The notes below the pieces were generated by a model. That model ran no database searches and was not told the origin of the DNA. It saw only the letters and a list, made by a program, of their open reading frames with translations. A program made the position numbers and the translations under genes. 64,000 nucleotides of DNA from positions 1-64,000 of the forward strand of contig JACOST010000024.1 of assembly GCA_016178705.1 (NCBI GenBank), written 5' to 3'. The DNA comes from Deltaproteobacteria bacterium (GTDB lineage: Bacteria > Desulfobacterota > Binatia > HRBIN30 > JACQVA1). Positions 48,886 through 58,443 of this stretch are shown here, one piece after another (the stretch's first letter is position 1; each line of letters opens with the position of its first letter).

Positions 48886-50790
48886 ATGACGCAAGCGGGA
48901 AGGAGCTTGTGGCGCACGCTGCTAGACCGCGAAGGCGAGGAGTCGGCGGCGGCCGACGACGTCACCATCGCCGGGTATAGGTCGGCACGCATCCGCTCGA
49001 TTGCCGACCGCGTACCGCTGATGTCGCTGCTGTTCGTGTTCTTCATCGGCAGTGCCAGCCTGATCGAAGCCTGGTTTTTTCGCGGGCGCCGCCACGCACT
49101 CTTGCTGGTGCTTCCTGTCGAACTCGTAGTGTGCACGCTACAGGTCGTGAGTGCACGCCACCGCGCGGGCGCGGCCTGGCCGATCACCATCGCCGCCACC
49201 GCCGCGTTGATCAGCTGCATTGGCTGGTACTTCATCCTCACCCACGGCAGCACCGAGATGCATGCGATCGGTCTGATCCTGTTTCTTGCCGGCACGGCGG
49301 TCGTCTACCCGTGGGGCGCCCTCGGACAGTCGTGCGCCAGTGTGGCGGCGGTCGTGACCTTTGTCCTTGCACTGGTGAGCAGCACCGTCCCTTCTCTTCC
49401 GGTGGTCTACGGACTCTTCTCGCTGACAACGGCGGCACTGCTCACCACGTTGGGTGCGCACTTGCTCGATCAGCATCGCTGGCTCGCGTTTCGTCACGAT
49501 GCCGAGTTGCGTCACGCCAATGAGTTGCAACGGCAGGAGGCGGAGTTTTCCAACGCGCTGCTCAATCTCACGCAAGCGTTGAACGCGGCGCTGCACGACC
49601 CGCGGGCCACTGCCGAGCAGCTCACTACCCAGTTCCATCAGGCGCTCGGCGTTGATTTCGCCGGCACCTATCTGCTCGATGAGACGCGCAACGTGTTCCG
49701 CATGGCGGCCCTCAGCGGAGGTCGCCAAGGCGACGATGTGACTGACGAGATCCGCGCCGTCGAGCTCGTGCGCGGCGCATTTCCGCTGCACGCCGTATTG
49801 GAACGCGAGGGCGTGGTTGAAATCGCCGACCGCGACACCCAGGATCTCGTCCCCCGCGCCCTGTTGGAGCGCTGGCGGATTCGCTCGATCCTCTTCGCCA
49901 CCATCGCCAGCGGCCGACACTTGATCGGCGCCATCATGGGGGGCTACGGCGAACAGCGCGGGCCATTCAGTGCCGCGCAACACCGCTTGTTGCGCGGCTT
50001 TGCTCAGCACGCGGCGGCGGCATTGGAGAACGCTCGCTTGATGGAAGCCGCGCGCGCGGCGAACCAGATGAAATCCGAGTTCGTCGCCACCGTGTCCCAC
50101 GAGTTGCGCACGCCCCTCAACGTCATCCTCGGCTACACCGACCTGCTGATCGACCGCACGCTGGGCGACCTCAACTCCGAGCAAGACGACGCGCTGACAC
50201 GGCTGCGCGCACGCTCGCTCCACCTGCTCGACCTGATTCAGGACATCCTCGACATCAATCGTCTCGAGAGTGGGCGCGTGCCGCTGACGATCGAAGATTT
50301 CACCATCGGCGAAGTGCTCCGTAGCGTGCAAAATGCCATCCCCGCCGCGTGGCGGCTCAGCGACGTCGAACTCGACTTCGACAGTACGCACGATCACATT
50401 GTCATTCGTAGCGATCGCGCCAAAGTCGAGATGATCGTGCGCAACCTGGTCCACAACGCGCTGAAATACACCGGGCGGGGCTGCGTCAGCATCGCTGTCA
50501 CCTCGCGGCCGGCGACGCGCGCACTCGATCTCGTCGTGCGCGATACCGGGCCTGGCATCCCGGAAGCCGAGCTGCCACGCATCTTCGAAATGTTTCATCA
50601 GATCAACGGCCAGTCACGGCCGCTGCAGAGCGGTGGCGTCGGGCTCGGCCTCTACATCGTGCGGCGATTGATCGAAGCGCTCGGCGGCACGATCGCGGTC
50701 CACAGTGAGATCGGCCGCGGCTCGGAATTCATCGTCTCTCTGCCGCTCGAACCGACGCCGGCCGTCACTCTCCGCGAAGCGGGCGAGTAG
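48886..50790 (+). CDS. Membrane sensor histidine kinase with GAF domain
   Basis: 634 residues. Five to six membrane helices (residues ~45-195: LLFVFFIGSASLIEAWFF and others) are followed by a short coiled coil and a GAF-like domain (~225-380). Then come HisKA with the phosphorylated His in ATVSHELRTPLNVILGYTD, and a HATPase with NLVHNALKYTG (N box), VVRDTGPGIPEAELPRIFEMF (G1) and GVGLGLYIVRRLIEALGG (G2). No response regulator is adjacent, so it is an orphan kinase here. Signal unknown. Confidence 0.88.
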   Translation: MTQAGRSLWRTLLDREGEESAAADDVTIAGYRSARIRSIADRVPLMSLLFVFFIGSASLIEAWFFRGRRHALLLVLPVELVVCTLQVVSARHRAGAAWPITIAATAALISCIGWYFILTHGSTEMHAIGLILFLAGTAVVYPWGALGQSCASVAAVVTFVLALVSSTVPSLPVVYGLFSLTTAALLTTLGAHLLDQHRWLAFRHDAELRHANELQRQEAEFSNALLNLTQALNAALHDPRATAEQLTTQFHQALGVDFAGTYLLDETRNVFRMAALSGGRQGDDVTDEIRAVELVRGAFPLHAVLEREGVVEIADRDTQDLVPRALLERWRIRSILFATIASGRHLIGAIMGGYGEQRGPFSAAQHRLLRGFAQHAAAALENARLMEAARAANQMKSEFVATVSHELRTPLNVILGYTDLLIDRTLGDLNSEQDDALTRLRARSLHLLDLIQDILDINRLESGRVPLTIEDFTIGEVLRSVQNAIPAAWRLSDVELDFDSTHDHIVIRSDRAKVEMIVRNLVHNALKYTGRGCVSIAVTSRPATRALDLVVRDTGPGIPEAELPRIFEMFHQINGQSRPLQSGGVGLGLYIVRRLIEALGGTIAVHSEIGRGSEFIVSLPLEPTPAVTLREAGE

Positions 50791-50793
50791 CGG

Positions 50794-52920
50794 CTATGAG
50801 ACTGGCCGCGCCTGCGCGGCTAGCGGTTCAACGCTGACCGGCACACCCGTCATGCGAGTCATGTTGCCCAGCGGTTCGTAACTGCCTGGTCCGCTGCGTA
50901 ACAGGCGGTTCGGATTCACGCCCGGTCGTTCCTGCGCAACGCGCATACCGCTGACGCCGGCGTGCCCCCAGCCGTGCGTCACCGCCACCACGCCGGGCAT
51001 GAGATCGGGATCGCTACGCACGGGCAGTTCGATCGCATCGATATCGGTCGCGACACGCACGACCTCGCCGTCGCGAAATCCCAGCCGCGTGACATCATCG
51101 GGATGCATGAACACCCAGTTTCGCGCGCGCGCGCCGTGCTTCATCTTCTCCACGTTGTGGAACCACGAGTTGTGCATGAAGCGGTCGCGCTTGGTGATCA
51201 TCCGCAACTGCTCGCGCGATTCCGACGCCAACTCGGCGAACTGTTGCGCGGCGGCGCGCAACGCGTCGGCGAACAACGGTGGGCAACAATCCACCCGCTG
51301 ATCGGGAGTTTGAATGATCGCGTCGAAGAAGTGCCCCGGCTCGTGCGCGGGCAACACGACGCCGCCGGGCGCGGCTTTGAGCTGTTCGAGCGTGAGGTCA
51401 CGCTTCTCCAACATGCGTTCGATACGCGCAAAGACGTGCGGTTCGTCCCCTTCGTCGAGCGGACCTTTGAAGCCCATCTCGCGGCACAGGCGTGCGAAGA
51501 TCCACCACTCTTCGCGCCGCTCGCCGGCCGGCGGCACGACACGGTCGGTGTACTGCACGTGCGGCCGATGTTGCAGGCCAAGACCAGCGTAGGTCACGTC
51601 GGGGCGTTCGAACTGATCGGTGGCGGGCAACACGTAGTGCGCGAGTTCAGCGGTCGCGTTGCGATAGATGTCGACGCACACGAGCAGTTCGAGCGACTCC
51701 AGCGCGGCGTGCAGACGCCGCTCGTTCGGCATCGACAGCAACGGATTGCCCGCCACCACGAACAGCGCGCGCACCTGACCCGCTCCGGGCGTGAGGATCT
51801 CTTCGGCCAACAGCGTACCCGGCAGCGAACCACGCACGTGACGGATGCGGCCGAAGCGACTGTCGAAGAACGCCCGCGCTGGATCGGCGCGGCCCGCGCG
51901 CGGAGCGCTCGGATAGTAGCCGATCGATTCGAGGTTGCCACCGCGGCGATCGAGGTTGCCGGTGACGAACGACAACATCTGCACCAGCCAATAACAGAGC
52001 GTGCCCTGGCGTCCCATGTTAAGGCCGGTCGACATCGTCACCGACGCCCCGTCGGCGGCTTTCCAGTCGCGCGCAATTTCTCGCATCGTTGCCGCCGACA
52101 CGCCGGTGACCCGCGCCACCTGTTCGGGTGCATACGGCGCGATGAACGCGCGCAGCCCTTCGATGTGTTGGCCGTGCGCCGCGATCACCGCTTCGTCGAA
52201 CCCGCCGATGCGGTCGAGCTCGTGGAGCAGCGCGGCCAGAAAGTACACGTCGGTGTCGGGCTTGATTTGAATCAGCTCGCCGACGCCCGACTTCACCGAC
52301 TCGATGCGACGCGGATTAACGAAGCGAATCTTGCAACCGCGCGCTTGCGCCGCGCGCAGGACGTTCATCGGATCGGCGATCGCGATGAAGCTCATGTGCG
52401 ACACCGCCGGATTCGAGCCTAGGATCAGCACGTAGTTGGTGTGATCGAAGTCGGGCAGCGGATGGATCGTGCTCGATCCGTAGACGAACTCGCTGCCGGC
52501 GAATTTGTTGGAGCAGTCCTGCGTGCCGGCGCTGTAGATCTGGCGCGTGCCGAGGCCGCCGAAGAACGCACCGATGCCATCGCCGGCGAGTGCGTTGAAC
52601 GCGGTCGGGTTACCGATATACGCGGCGGTCGCCGACTCGCCGTGCGCCGCGCGCAGCGCACGCAGCTTGTCGGCGATCTCGCGCATCGCCTGATCCCACG
52701 AGATGCGTTCGAAGCCGCCGGCAGTGCGCTTCAACGGATACGACAACCGATCCGGATCCTGATGAATGTCGAACGTGGCGATGCCCTTGTTGCACGCCCA
52801 GCCCTGCGAAATCGGATGCTCGCGATCAGGTTTGACGGCAATCAAGCGATCGTTCTCAACCGTCGCGACCAATCCACAGGCCGGTTCACACACGCGGCAG
52901 AAGGTTCGGATGTCAGGCAT
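50794..52920 (-). CDS. Molybdopterin oxidoreductase (DMSO-reductase family) with N-terminal 4Fe-4S site
   Basis: 708 residues. The N-terminal cysteines CRVCEPACG and a fourth in GWACNKG form a 4Fe-4S site. It shares the family landmarks RISWDQAMREIADKL, GTQDCSNKFAGSEFVYGSS (Cys likely the Mo ligand), LILGSNPAVSH, VMSTGLNMGRQGT-like segment, ALFVVAGNPLLSMPNERR, and VLPATDQFERPDVTY. No Tat signal is seen at ATG 52920, so it may be cytoplasmic. It sits directly downstream of a quinoprotein dehydrogenase and a class II aldolase. Reaction not assignable from sequence. Confidence 0.85.
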   Translation of the reverse strand: MPDIRTFCRVCEPACGLVATVENDRLIAVKPDREHPISQGWACNKGIATFDIHQDPDRLSYPLKRTAGGFERISWDQAMREIADKLRALRAAHGESATAAYIGNPTAFNALAGDGIGAFFGGLGTRQIYSAGTQDCSNKFAGSEFVYGSSTIHPLPDFDHTNYVLILGSNPAVSHMSFIAIADPMNVLRAAQARGCKIRFVNPRRIESVKSGVGELIQIKPDTDVYFLAALLHELDRIGGFDEAVIAAHGQHIEGLRAFIAPYAPEQVARVTGVSAATMREIARDWKAADGASVTMSTGLNMGRQGTLCYWLVQMLSFVTGNLDRRGGNLESIGYYPSAPRAGRADPARAFFDSRFGRIRHVRGSLPGTLLAEEILTPGAGQVRALFVVAGNPLLSMPNERRLHAALESLELLVCVDIYRNATAELAHYVLPATDQFERPDVTYAGLGLQHRPHVQYTDRVVPPAGERREEWWIFARLCREMGFKGPLDEGDEPHVFARIERMLEKRDLTLEQLKAAPGGVVLPAHEPGHFFDAIIQTPDQRVDCCPPLFADALRAAAQQFAELASESREQLRMITKRDRFMHNSWFHNVEKMKHGARARNWVFMHPDDVTRLGFRDGEVVRVATDIDAIELPVRSDPDLMPGVVAVTHGWGHAGVSGMRVAQERPGVNPNRLLRSGPGSYEPLGNMTRMTGVPVSVEPLAAQARPVS

Positions 52921-52951
52921 TGGCAACTCTCCCAGTCCACATACTGCCATG

Positions 52952-54916
52952 TCAAGGCAAGGTGTACGCGATCACGAAGTCACCGAGCTGCGAGCCTAGG
53001 CCGACATGACCGCCGGGCGCGATCACCAAGTACTGCTTGCCATCCGGGCGCAGCTTGTACGTCACCGGACCGGCGTGCAAGCCGGCCGGCAAGTCGAAAC
53101 GCGCCAGCACCGCACCGCTTTGCGCGTCGTGGGCGCGCAGATGCAGTTCTCGCGTCCCGGCGTGAAACACCAGGCCGCCAGCGGTGACCAATACCGGTCC
53201 GTAGCCGAACAAGCCTTGCACGCCTTTGTCCTCGCCGCTCGGCACCTTCCACTCCAGCGTGCCGCGATCGAGATCGAGCGCGGCCAGATACCCCCAGGGC
53301 GGCTTGTTGCAGGGCACGCCATCGACCGCAAATGTGCGGCGTCCGCGAATCGGATCGGTCCAGTACCGCAGCCCCGTGCCGCGCCCAGTGAATGCCCACC
53401 ACAGTCCCTCTAGTGTGTGCAGCGGACGGGTCGTGTCGGGCGCGGTCACGTTCGCCGCCGGCAGTTGTTTGAGGCGGAGGACGTGGGCGAGGTTGCCGAC
53501 CGGCACGTAGAGGCGATGTGATGCGGGATCGAAGCCGGCACCCGACCAGTTCACACCACCGCCAGTCATCGGATAGAGCAGCGTACCCTGCAGGCTCGGC
53601 GGCGTGAACACACCTTCGTTGCGAAAGCTGCGCAACTCCGCCCGGCAGCGTTCCAAGCGCTTTGCATCGACGTCCCAGAGATCGCGCTCGTCGAGTTTCG
53701 ACGGCAGCAGCGGCGGCGGCAGGACCGGGAACGGTTGAGTCGGCCACGCCTGCTCGCCCGGCAAGTCGGATGGCGGCACCGCGCGCTCTTCGATCGGAAA
53801 CAGTGGCGCGCCGGTGTCGCGATCAAGCACGAAGACAAAGCCCGTCTTGGTCGTCTGCACGACCGCGTCGACGTCGCGCCCATCGCGCGCAATTCGCACC
53901 AACACCGGCGGCGCGGCGAGATCGTAGTCCCACAGATCGTGGTGCACCGTCTGGAAGTGCCACACGCGCTCGCCGGTGGCGGCGCGCAGTGCGACGACCG
54001 AGTCCGAAAACAAATTGGCGCCCGGGCGATCGGCCCCGTCGAAGTCGGGGCTCGGCGTACTCACCGGAAGGAAGACGAGGCCGCGAGCTAGATCGGCAGT
54101 GATCGTCGACCACACATTCGCCGCGCCAGAGTTGTGTCCACTAGCGTGCTCCCAGGTATCGCTGCCGAACGCTCCCGGATGCGGGATGGTATTGAACGTC
54201 CAGACCAGGCGGCCGCTGCGCACGTCGAAGGCGCGAACGTCACCGGGCGGCGCGACGCGGCGCAGCGTGTCGGCGATCGACGAGCCGACGATCACAACGT
54301 CGCCGACGACCGTTGGCGGCGATGTGATGTTGTACTCCCAGGCGTCGACGACGGGCGTGAGACCGGCGAGTAGATCAACCGTACCGTTGGCGCCGAAGTC
54401 CGCGCACGCATGGCCGCTCGCCGCATCGAGCGCAATCAGCCGCGCGTCGAGCGTGGCGAGGAAGACGCGGCGCGCGCACGGGGTGTCGGCCGCTGCGTCG
54501 CTCCAATAGGCGGCGCCGCGATTGATCATCATGTTGGCGAAGCGCCGATCTCGGTCGATCTTCGGATCGAACGTCCACAACTCGCGCCCGCTCTCGGGGT
54601 CGAGCGCGATCACGCGGTTGTACGGCGTGGTAAAGATGAGCCGGCCGTCGACGACAAGGGGTGTCGACTCGAACGCCGTGCCCTTGTTGGGGGCGTCGGG
54701 TAGCCAGCCGCCGTCGTAGACATCACCGTGGCGGTAGGTCCAGGCGACGCGCAGCGACGCCACGTTGGTTCGATTGATGTCGGCGAGCGGCGAGTAGCGC
54801 CCGCCACCCGGTGCACCCTCCGTCCAGCGCCATTCGACCGGGGCGAAGTCCGCGGCGATCGCCGCGCGCGACGCCGCCAGCACGATCACGGTCACGATGA
54901 CGACAAGTTCGCGCAT
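52952..54916 (-). CDS. PQQ-dependent dehydrogenase (quinoprotein glucose dehydrogenase-like), periplasmic
   Basis: 654 residues with a signal peptide (MRELVVIVTVIVLAASRAAIA) but no N-terminal membrane domain. The eight-bladed propeller is shown by repeated tryptophan-docking segments (RVAWTYRHGDVYDGG, ALDPESGRELWTFDP, LWDYDLAAPPVLV, TLEWKVPSGEDKG). FQTVHHDLWDYDL and YEYNITSPP-like stretches fit the glucose/quinate dehydrogenase subgroup, which uses PQQ and Ca2+. It oxidises sugars or alcohols in the periplasm and would need a quinone or cytochrome partner, none of which is adjacent. It follows the aldolase gene by 21 bp. Confidence 0.86.
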   Translation of the reverse strand: MRELVVIVTVIVLAASRAAIAADFAPVEWRWTEGAPGGGRYSPLADINRTNVASLRVAWTYRHGDVYDGGWLPDAPNKGTAFESTPLVVDGRLIFTTPYNRVIALDPESGRELWTFDPKIDRDRRFANMMINRGAAYWSDAAADTPCARRVFLATLDARLIALDAASGHACADFGANGTVDLLAGLTPVVDAWEYNITSPPTVVGDVVIVGSSIADTLRRVAPPGDVRAFDVRSGRLVWTFNTIPHPGAFGSDTWEHASGHNSGAANVWSTITADLARGLVFLPVSTPSPDFDGADRPGANLFSDSVVALRAATGERVWHFQTVHHDLWDYDLAAPPVLVRIARDGRDVDAVVQTTKTGFVFVLDRDTGAPLFPIEERAVPPSDLPGEQAWPTQPFPVLPPPLLPSKLDERDLWDVDAKRLERCRAELRSFRNEGVFTPPSLQGTLLYPMTGGGVNWSGAGFDPASHRLYVPVGNLAHVLRLKQLPAANVTAPDTTRPLHTLEGLWWAFTGRGTGLRYWTDPIRGRRTFAVDGVPCNKPPWGYLAALDLDRGTLEWKVPSGEDKGVQGLFGYGPVLVTAGGLVFHAGTRELHLRAHDAQSGAVLARFDLPAGLHAGPVTYKLRPDGKQYLVIAPGGHVGLGSQLGDFVIAYTLP

Positions 54917-54937
54917 GATCGCCCAGCGGCTTGCTTC

Positions 54938-55573
54938 TCAGATGAAGTTCGCGATGCTCGCCAGTTGCTCGATCCATTCGTCCGGCAGCACACTGACCGT
55001 GCCACCGAACTGCTTCACGTACAGCACGATCTTGGCGGTCTCTTCCAACATCATTGCGCGCGTCGAGGCGTCGCGCAGCGTCTTGCCAACCGTGATCAAT
55101 CCGTGATTCTGGAGAATCGCGCCGCGGCTTTGCTTGAGCGCTTCGGCAACCGCGTCGGCCAATTCACGCGAGCCCGGCATGAACCACGGCACGGTCACCG
55201 TGTCACGCAAGAACACGGCATCGGTGTTGATTGGCGGGAACTTCTGATTGCAAATCCCGAAAGCGGTCGCGATCGGCGCATGCGTGTGGACGGCGCCGGT
55301 TGACTCCGGGCGCACGCGGTAACACTCGCCGTGCATTTGATACTCGACCGACGGCGGCCGTTCGCCTTCGAGCACGGTGCCGTCGGCTTTGACGCGCACA
55401 AGATCCGCTTCGGTCAATCCGCCCTTGTACATGCGGCTCGGCGTGATCCAGTACGACTCGTCGTCGCTCGAACGCGCGCTGATGTTGCCACCGGTCGCGG
55501 TGAGCAAGCCCATCGCGAACAGTTCGTTGGTGATCTGAATGATTTGCTCTTTGGCTTCTGCGTCGGTGAGCAT
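54938..55573 (-). CDS. Class II aldolase/adducin-family protein (FucA/AraD-like)
   Basis: 211 residues. LTATGGNISARSSDDESYWITPS is the family start, YQMHGECYRVRPESTGAVHTHAPIATAF supplies two zinc-binding His (HTH), and ILQNHGLITVG a third. These metal aldolases or epimerases act on sugar phosphates such as L-fuculose or L-ribulose 5-phosphate; some are decarboxylases. It is the first gene of a three-gene minus-strand unit with the PQQ dehydrogenase and the molybdopterin enzyme. It diverges from the dynamin-like gene at 55694. Confidence 0.85.
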   Translation of the reverse strand: MLTDAEAKEQIIQITNELFAMGLLTATGGNISARSSDDESYWITPSRMYKGGLTEADLVRVKADGTVLEGERPPSVEYQMHGECYRVRPESTGAVHTHAPIATAFGICNQKFPPINTDAVFLRDTVTVPWFMPGSRELADAVAEALKQSRGAILQNHGLITVGKTLRDASTRAMMLEETAKIVLYVKQFGGTVSVLPDEWIEQLASIANFI

Positions 55574-55693
55574 ACTCGATTTCCCCCCGCGCCTCGTCTT
55601 AGAGGCTACACGTGTCTAGCCGAAAGCAGCGCCCTCGCGCCAGCCGCAACCCTAGTTGAACTGGCGTCGATCAGCCCGTATGAGTGGCGACCC

Positions 55694-57376
55694 ATGCCGG
55701 ACGCAATCCAAGTCAGCAACTCGATCGCCCCCACGCGTGTGTGGGGCACGGCGGCCACCGGGCTCAACCAGGCGATCGGCCGCGCTCGCGCGGCGATCGC
55801 CCCGCACGCTGCTCGTCTGCCCGACACAACGCTCACTGATCTCGATACGCTGCTCGCCGAGTTCGCGCGCCGGCGGGTCCGCATTGCTCTCTACGGCGAA
55901 GTGAAGGCCGGCAAGTCGACGCTGCTCAACGCGATCGCGGGGGCGGTGCTGTCGCCGGTCGCCTTCGATCCGTTGACGTCGGTGCCGGTACGCGTCACCT
56001 ACGGCGTCAGCACGGCTTGGCGCGTCGGCGAACAATGGATCGAGCGGGTCAGCGATCTCGAACGCATGATGCGCGACGGCGGCACCACCGTCGACGAGGT
56101 GGTGGTGGAGACACCGCTCGATCTGCTGCAGATGGGCGGACAAGTCGATCTGCTCGACACGCCAGGCGTCGGCAGCGAAGCGCAGTTCGACGTCGTCACC
56201 GCCGACGCGCTGCGCTCGCTCGACGCGGTGGTGCTGGTGGTGCGCTATCCGGCCCTCTTCACGCAGTTCACGCGGCATCTCATGGGCGACTTGCAGACCG
56301 ACATCAGCAAATTGATCGTGGTGTGGAACCTCGACGCCGCGTGTGTCGAGCTCACCGCGGACGAGCGAACGCGTCACGGCGATACCTTGCGCGCCAAGGT
56401 GGCGGGCGCGCACGATCTATTTCTAGTCGACGCGCGCGCCGCCTTGCGTGCGACGCAGGCGGGCGATGCGGCGGCGCGCGAAGCCAGCGGGCTCACGGCG
56501 CTCACCGCAGCGTTGGCGCGCTTCGCAGCGTCCACCGATCGCGATCTCGCCGCCCTGCGCGAAGCCGCCAAGCGCGTCGTGCAGCAATTGACGGCCGCCG
56601 AACTGATCCTGACCGAACGGCGCGCGACACTCGATCGCGCCCTCGCCGACGCGCGCGCACAGATGGACACCGCGCGGGCCGCAACCGACCGCGAGTCCGC
56701 CGGCGAGCGCGCGCGACGGGCCGAACTCGATACGGCACTGACGCGCATTGCGCAGGATTACGGCGCGGCAGCGGCGCAGCATGCCACCGCCCTCCGCCGC
56801 GGGCTGCGAGCCGCGCGGCGGCGTTGGGCGCGCCGCGGCGACTTCGTCGACTTGCACGCCGCCGTGCAGCGCGCGCTCGACGCTTATGCGGAAGCCGTCG
56901 CGGCGAGTAGCCGCACCGCGCACCAAGCCACTCACGCGGAGATCGCGGCGTTCGGGACAAGCGCAGCGACTGCCGCGCGCCCGCGCACCGAGTTGCCGCT
57001 CGGCGAACTCGCGCCGGACGACCGCAGCCGTCGCGCTCTCGATGGCCGCGCGCAGTGGCTGCGCCGTTCGCTGTGGCATCGCTGGTACGTGCCCGGACTC
57101 GCCGCGCTGGATGCCAGCATCACGCACGATGTCGCAACTCAGATCGCGTGGTGCGAGTCGCTCGTCGCCGCCGTGAGCGCCGCCGCCACTGCCACGCTCG
57201 CCGGCCGACTGCGCGAGATCAGCGAGCGCGCCGAGCGCGAAGAGCAGCAGATCAAGGAGACCACCAATTTCGGCGCCAACGAAGCAGAGGCCGCGCGCTT
57301 GAACGAAGATCTGCCGATTCTCACCGCCCAGATCGCCGCCATTCGGCAGATTAGTGCGGAGACGCGCGCGACCTAA
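55694..57376 (+). CDS. Dynamin-like/large GTPase
   Basis: 560 residues. G1 P-loop GEVKAGKSTLLNAIAG (~70), switch Thr in DPLTSVPVRVTYG, G3 DLLDTPGVGSEAQ, and a G4-like VVWNLDAA. The rest is long alpha-helical, Ala/Arg-rich coiled coil (320-470) with a central LWHRWYVPGLAALD segment that could contact membrane, and more coiled coil at the end. This matches bacterial dynamin-like proteins that remodel membranes. Usual DLPs are longer or come in pairs; here it is single. TAATG overlap couples it to the hydrolase downstream. Confidence 0.8.
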   Translation: MPDAIQVSNSIAPTRVWGTAATGLNQAIGRARAAIAPHAARLPDTTLTDLDTLLAEFARRRVRIALYGEVKAGKSTLLNAIAGAVLSPVAFDPLTSVPVRVTYGVSTAWRVGEQWIERVSDLERMMRDGGTTVDEVVVETPLDLLQMGGQVDLLDTPGVGSEAQFDVVTADALRSLDAVVLVVRYPALFTQFTRHLMGDLQTDISKLIVVWNLDAACVELTADERTRHGDTLRAKVAGAHDLFLVDARAALRATQAGDAAAREASGLTALTAALARFAASTDRDLAALREAAKRVVQQLTAAELILTERRATLDRALADARAQMDTARAATDRESAGERARRAELDTALTRIAQDYGAAAAQHATALRRGLRAARRRWARRGDFVDLHAAVQRALDAYAEAVAASSRTAHQATHAEIAAFGTSAATAARPRTELPLGELAPDDRSRRALDGRAQWLRRSLWHRWYVPGLAALDASITHDVATQIAWCESLVAAVSAAATATLAGRLREISERAEREEQQIKETTNFGANEAEAARLNEDLPILTAQIAAIRQISAETRAT

Positions 57377-58206
57377 TGAGCGACGCCGCTGAACGCTTCG
57401 TCAACCTGAACGGTCTACGCCTCCACTATCTGGAGTGGGGCGATACCGGCGCGCCGCCGCTGTTGCTACTGCACGGCGGCTCAGCGCACGCGCACTGGTG
57501 GGACTGGTTTGCACCCACGGTCGCCGATCGCTTTCGCGTCATCGCGCTCGATCTGCGCGGCCACGGCGACAGCCAATGGGCGGACCCGCCGGCGTACGAA
57601 GTCGAGGACTACGTGCGCGACGTAGTCGCCTTCGTCGAGCGCTTCGATCTGCGCGCGCTGCGCCTGATCGGCCATTCCCTCGGCGGCACCATCGCCGCGA
57701 TGGCCGCAGTCGAGATCGCCGACCGCTTGGCCGCGTTGGTGATCGTCGACTCGCGCACCAAAGCCAGCCCCGACGGCTCGCGCTTCATGAAGCGCCTGGC
57801 GCAGATGCCGCAGCCGCGCTACCGCACACTCGAGCAAGGCGTTGCACAGTATCGCTTGTTGCCGGTGGACAGCTCCGCGCGGCCCGACATTCTCGTCGCC
57901 GTCGCCACGCACGCGCTCAAGCCGACCAGCGACGGCACGCACTGGACGTTCAAATTCGATCGCGCCGCGCTCGCCGCCATCCGCTCGCACGATGTCGCCC
58001 CCGCGCTGGCGCAATTGCACTGTGCCATCTTAGCGGTGCGCGGCGGAGCCAGTCCGCTGATGTCGGAGAAATCCATCGCTGCACTACGGGTTGCCGCGCC
58101 GCAACTCGAAGTGGTCACGGTCGAGGGTGCGAATCACCATATCATGCTCGACCGTCCGGAGGAGTTTGCCGAAGTGGTGGCGAGTTTTCTCGATCGAGCG
58201 ACGTAG
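57376..58206 (+). CDS. Alpha/beta hydrolase
   Basis: 276 residues. LLLLHGGSAHAHWWDWF carries the oxyanion-hole HGG; LDLRGHGDSQWADPP follows. The nucleophile elbow GHSLGGTIAA gives the catalytic Ser, and the His is in GANHHIMLDRPEEF. This is an esterase/lipase-type or haloalkane-dehalogenase-like fold; the substrate is not readable. Its start overlaps the dynamin-like gene stop (TAATG), so the two are translated together. Confidence 0.85.
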   Translation: MSDAAERFVNLNGLRLHYLEWGDTGAPPLLLLHGGSAHAHWWDWFAPTVADRFRVIALDLRGHGDSQWADPPAYEVEDYVRDVVAFVERFDLRALRLIGHSLGGTIAAMAAVEIADRLAALVIVDSRTKASPDGSRFMKRLAQMPQPRYRTLEQGVAQYRLLPVDSSARPDILVAVATHALKPTSDGTHWTFKFDRAALAAIRSHDVAPALAQLHCAILAVRGGASPLMSEKSIAALRVAAPQLEVVTVEGANHHIMLDRPEEFAEVVASFLDRAT

Positions 58207-58376
58207 GGGCGACGCATGCGTCGCCTCCTACTGCTTGCACAATATGATTGCACGCTGGCGGCGGGGAATCGAATTTCCCGGCTGAGTTTCCCCAAGTCGG
58301 CTCGGAGCCGACCTGCCCTGAGAAGTCCACTTCAGTGGACTTGATCTCGATTCAGCCAGGGAATTTATTCCCTGGC
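58203..58376. repeat. Chain of perfect palindromes (dispersed hairpin repeat)
   Basis: Hairpins in order: GGCGACGCATGCGTCGCC with GTAGG/CCTAC outer arms (58203-58231); GGGAA/TTCCC (58264-58279); GTCGGCTC/GAGCCGAC (58296-58312); AAGTCCACT/AGTGGACTT (58323-58342); and GCCAGGGAAT/ATTCCCTGGC (58355-58376). Fills most of the 237-bp gap between two hydrolase genes. It has no T-run typical of a terminator. Confidence 0.85.
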
Positions 58377-58443
58377 GCTACTGAGTGTCGCTTCGTGCAC
58401 GCTCCCTTGCCGCCTGCAATCCTCGGGTGTAATCAGCAGCGCG

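Noticed and set aside
49138-50598. 486-codon minus-strand open frame
   Set aside because: Antisense to the histidine kinase with intact H, N and G boxes on the plus strand.
50962-52422. 486-codon plus-strand open frame
   Set aside because: Antisense to the molybdopterin oxidoreductase; no recognisable domain.
58203-58376. CRISPR array
   Set aside because: The palindromes differ from one another and are not regularly spaced copies of one repeat; no cas genes nearby.
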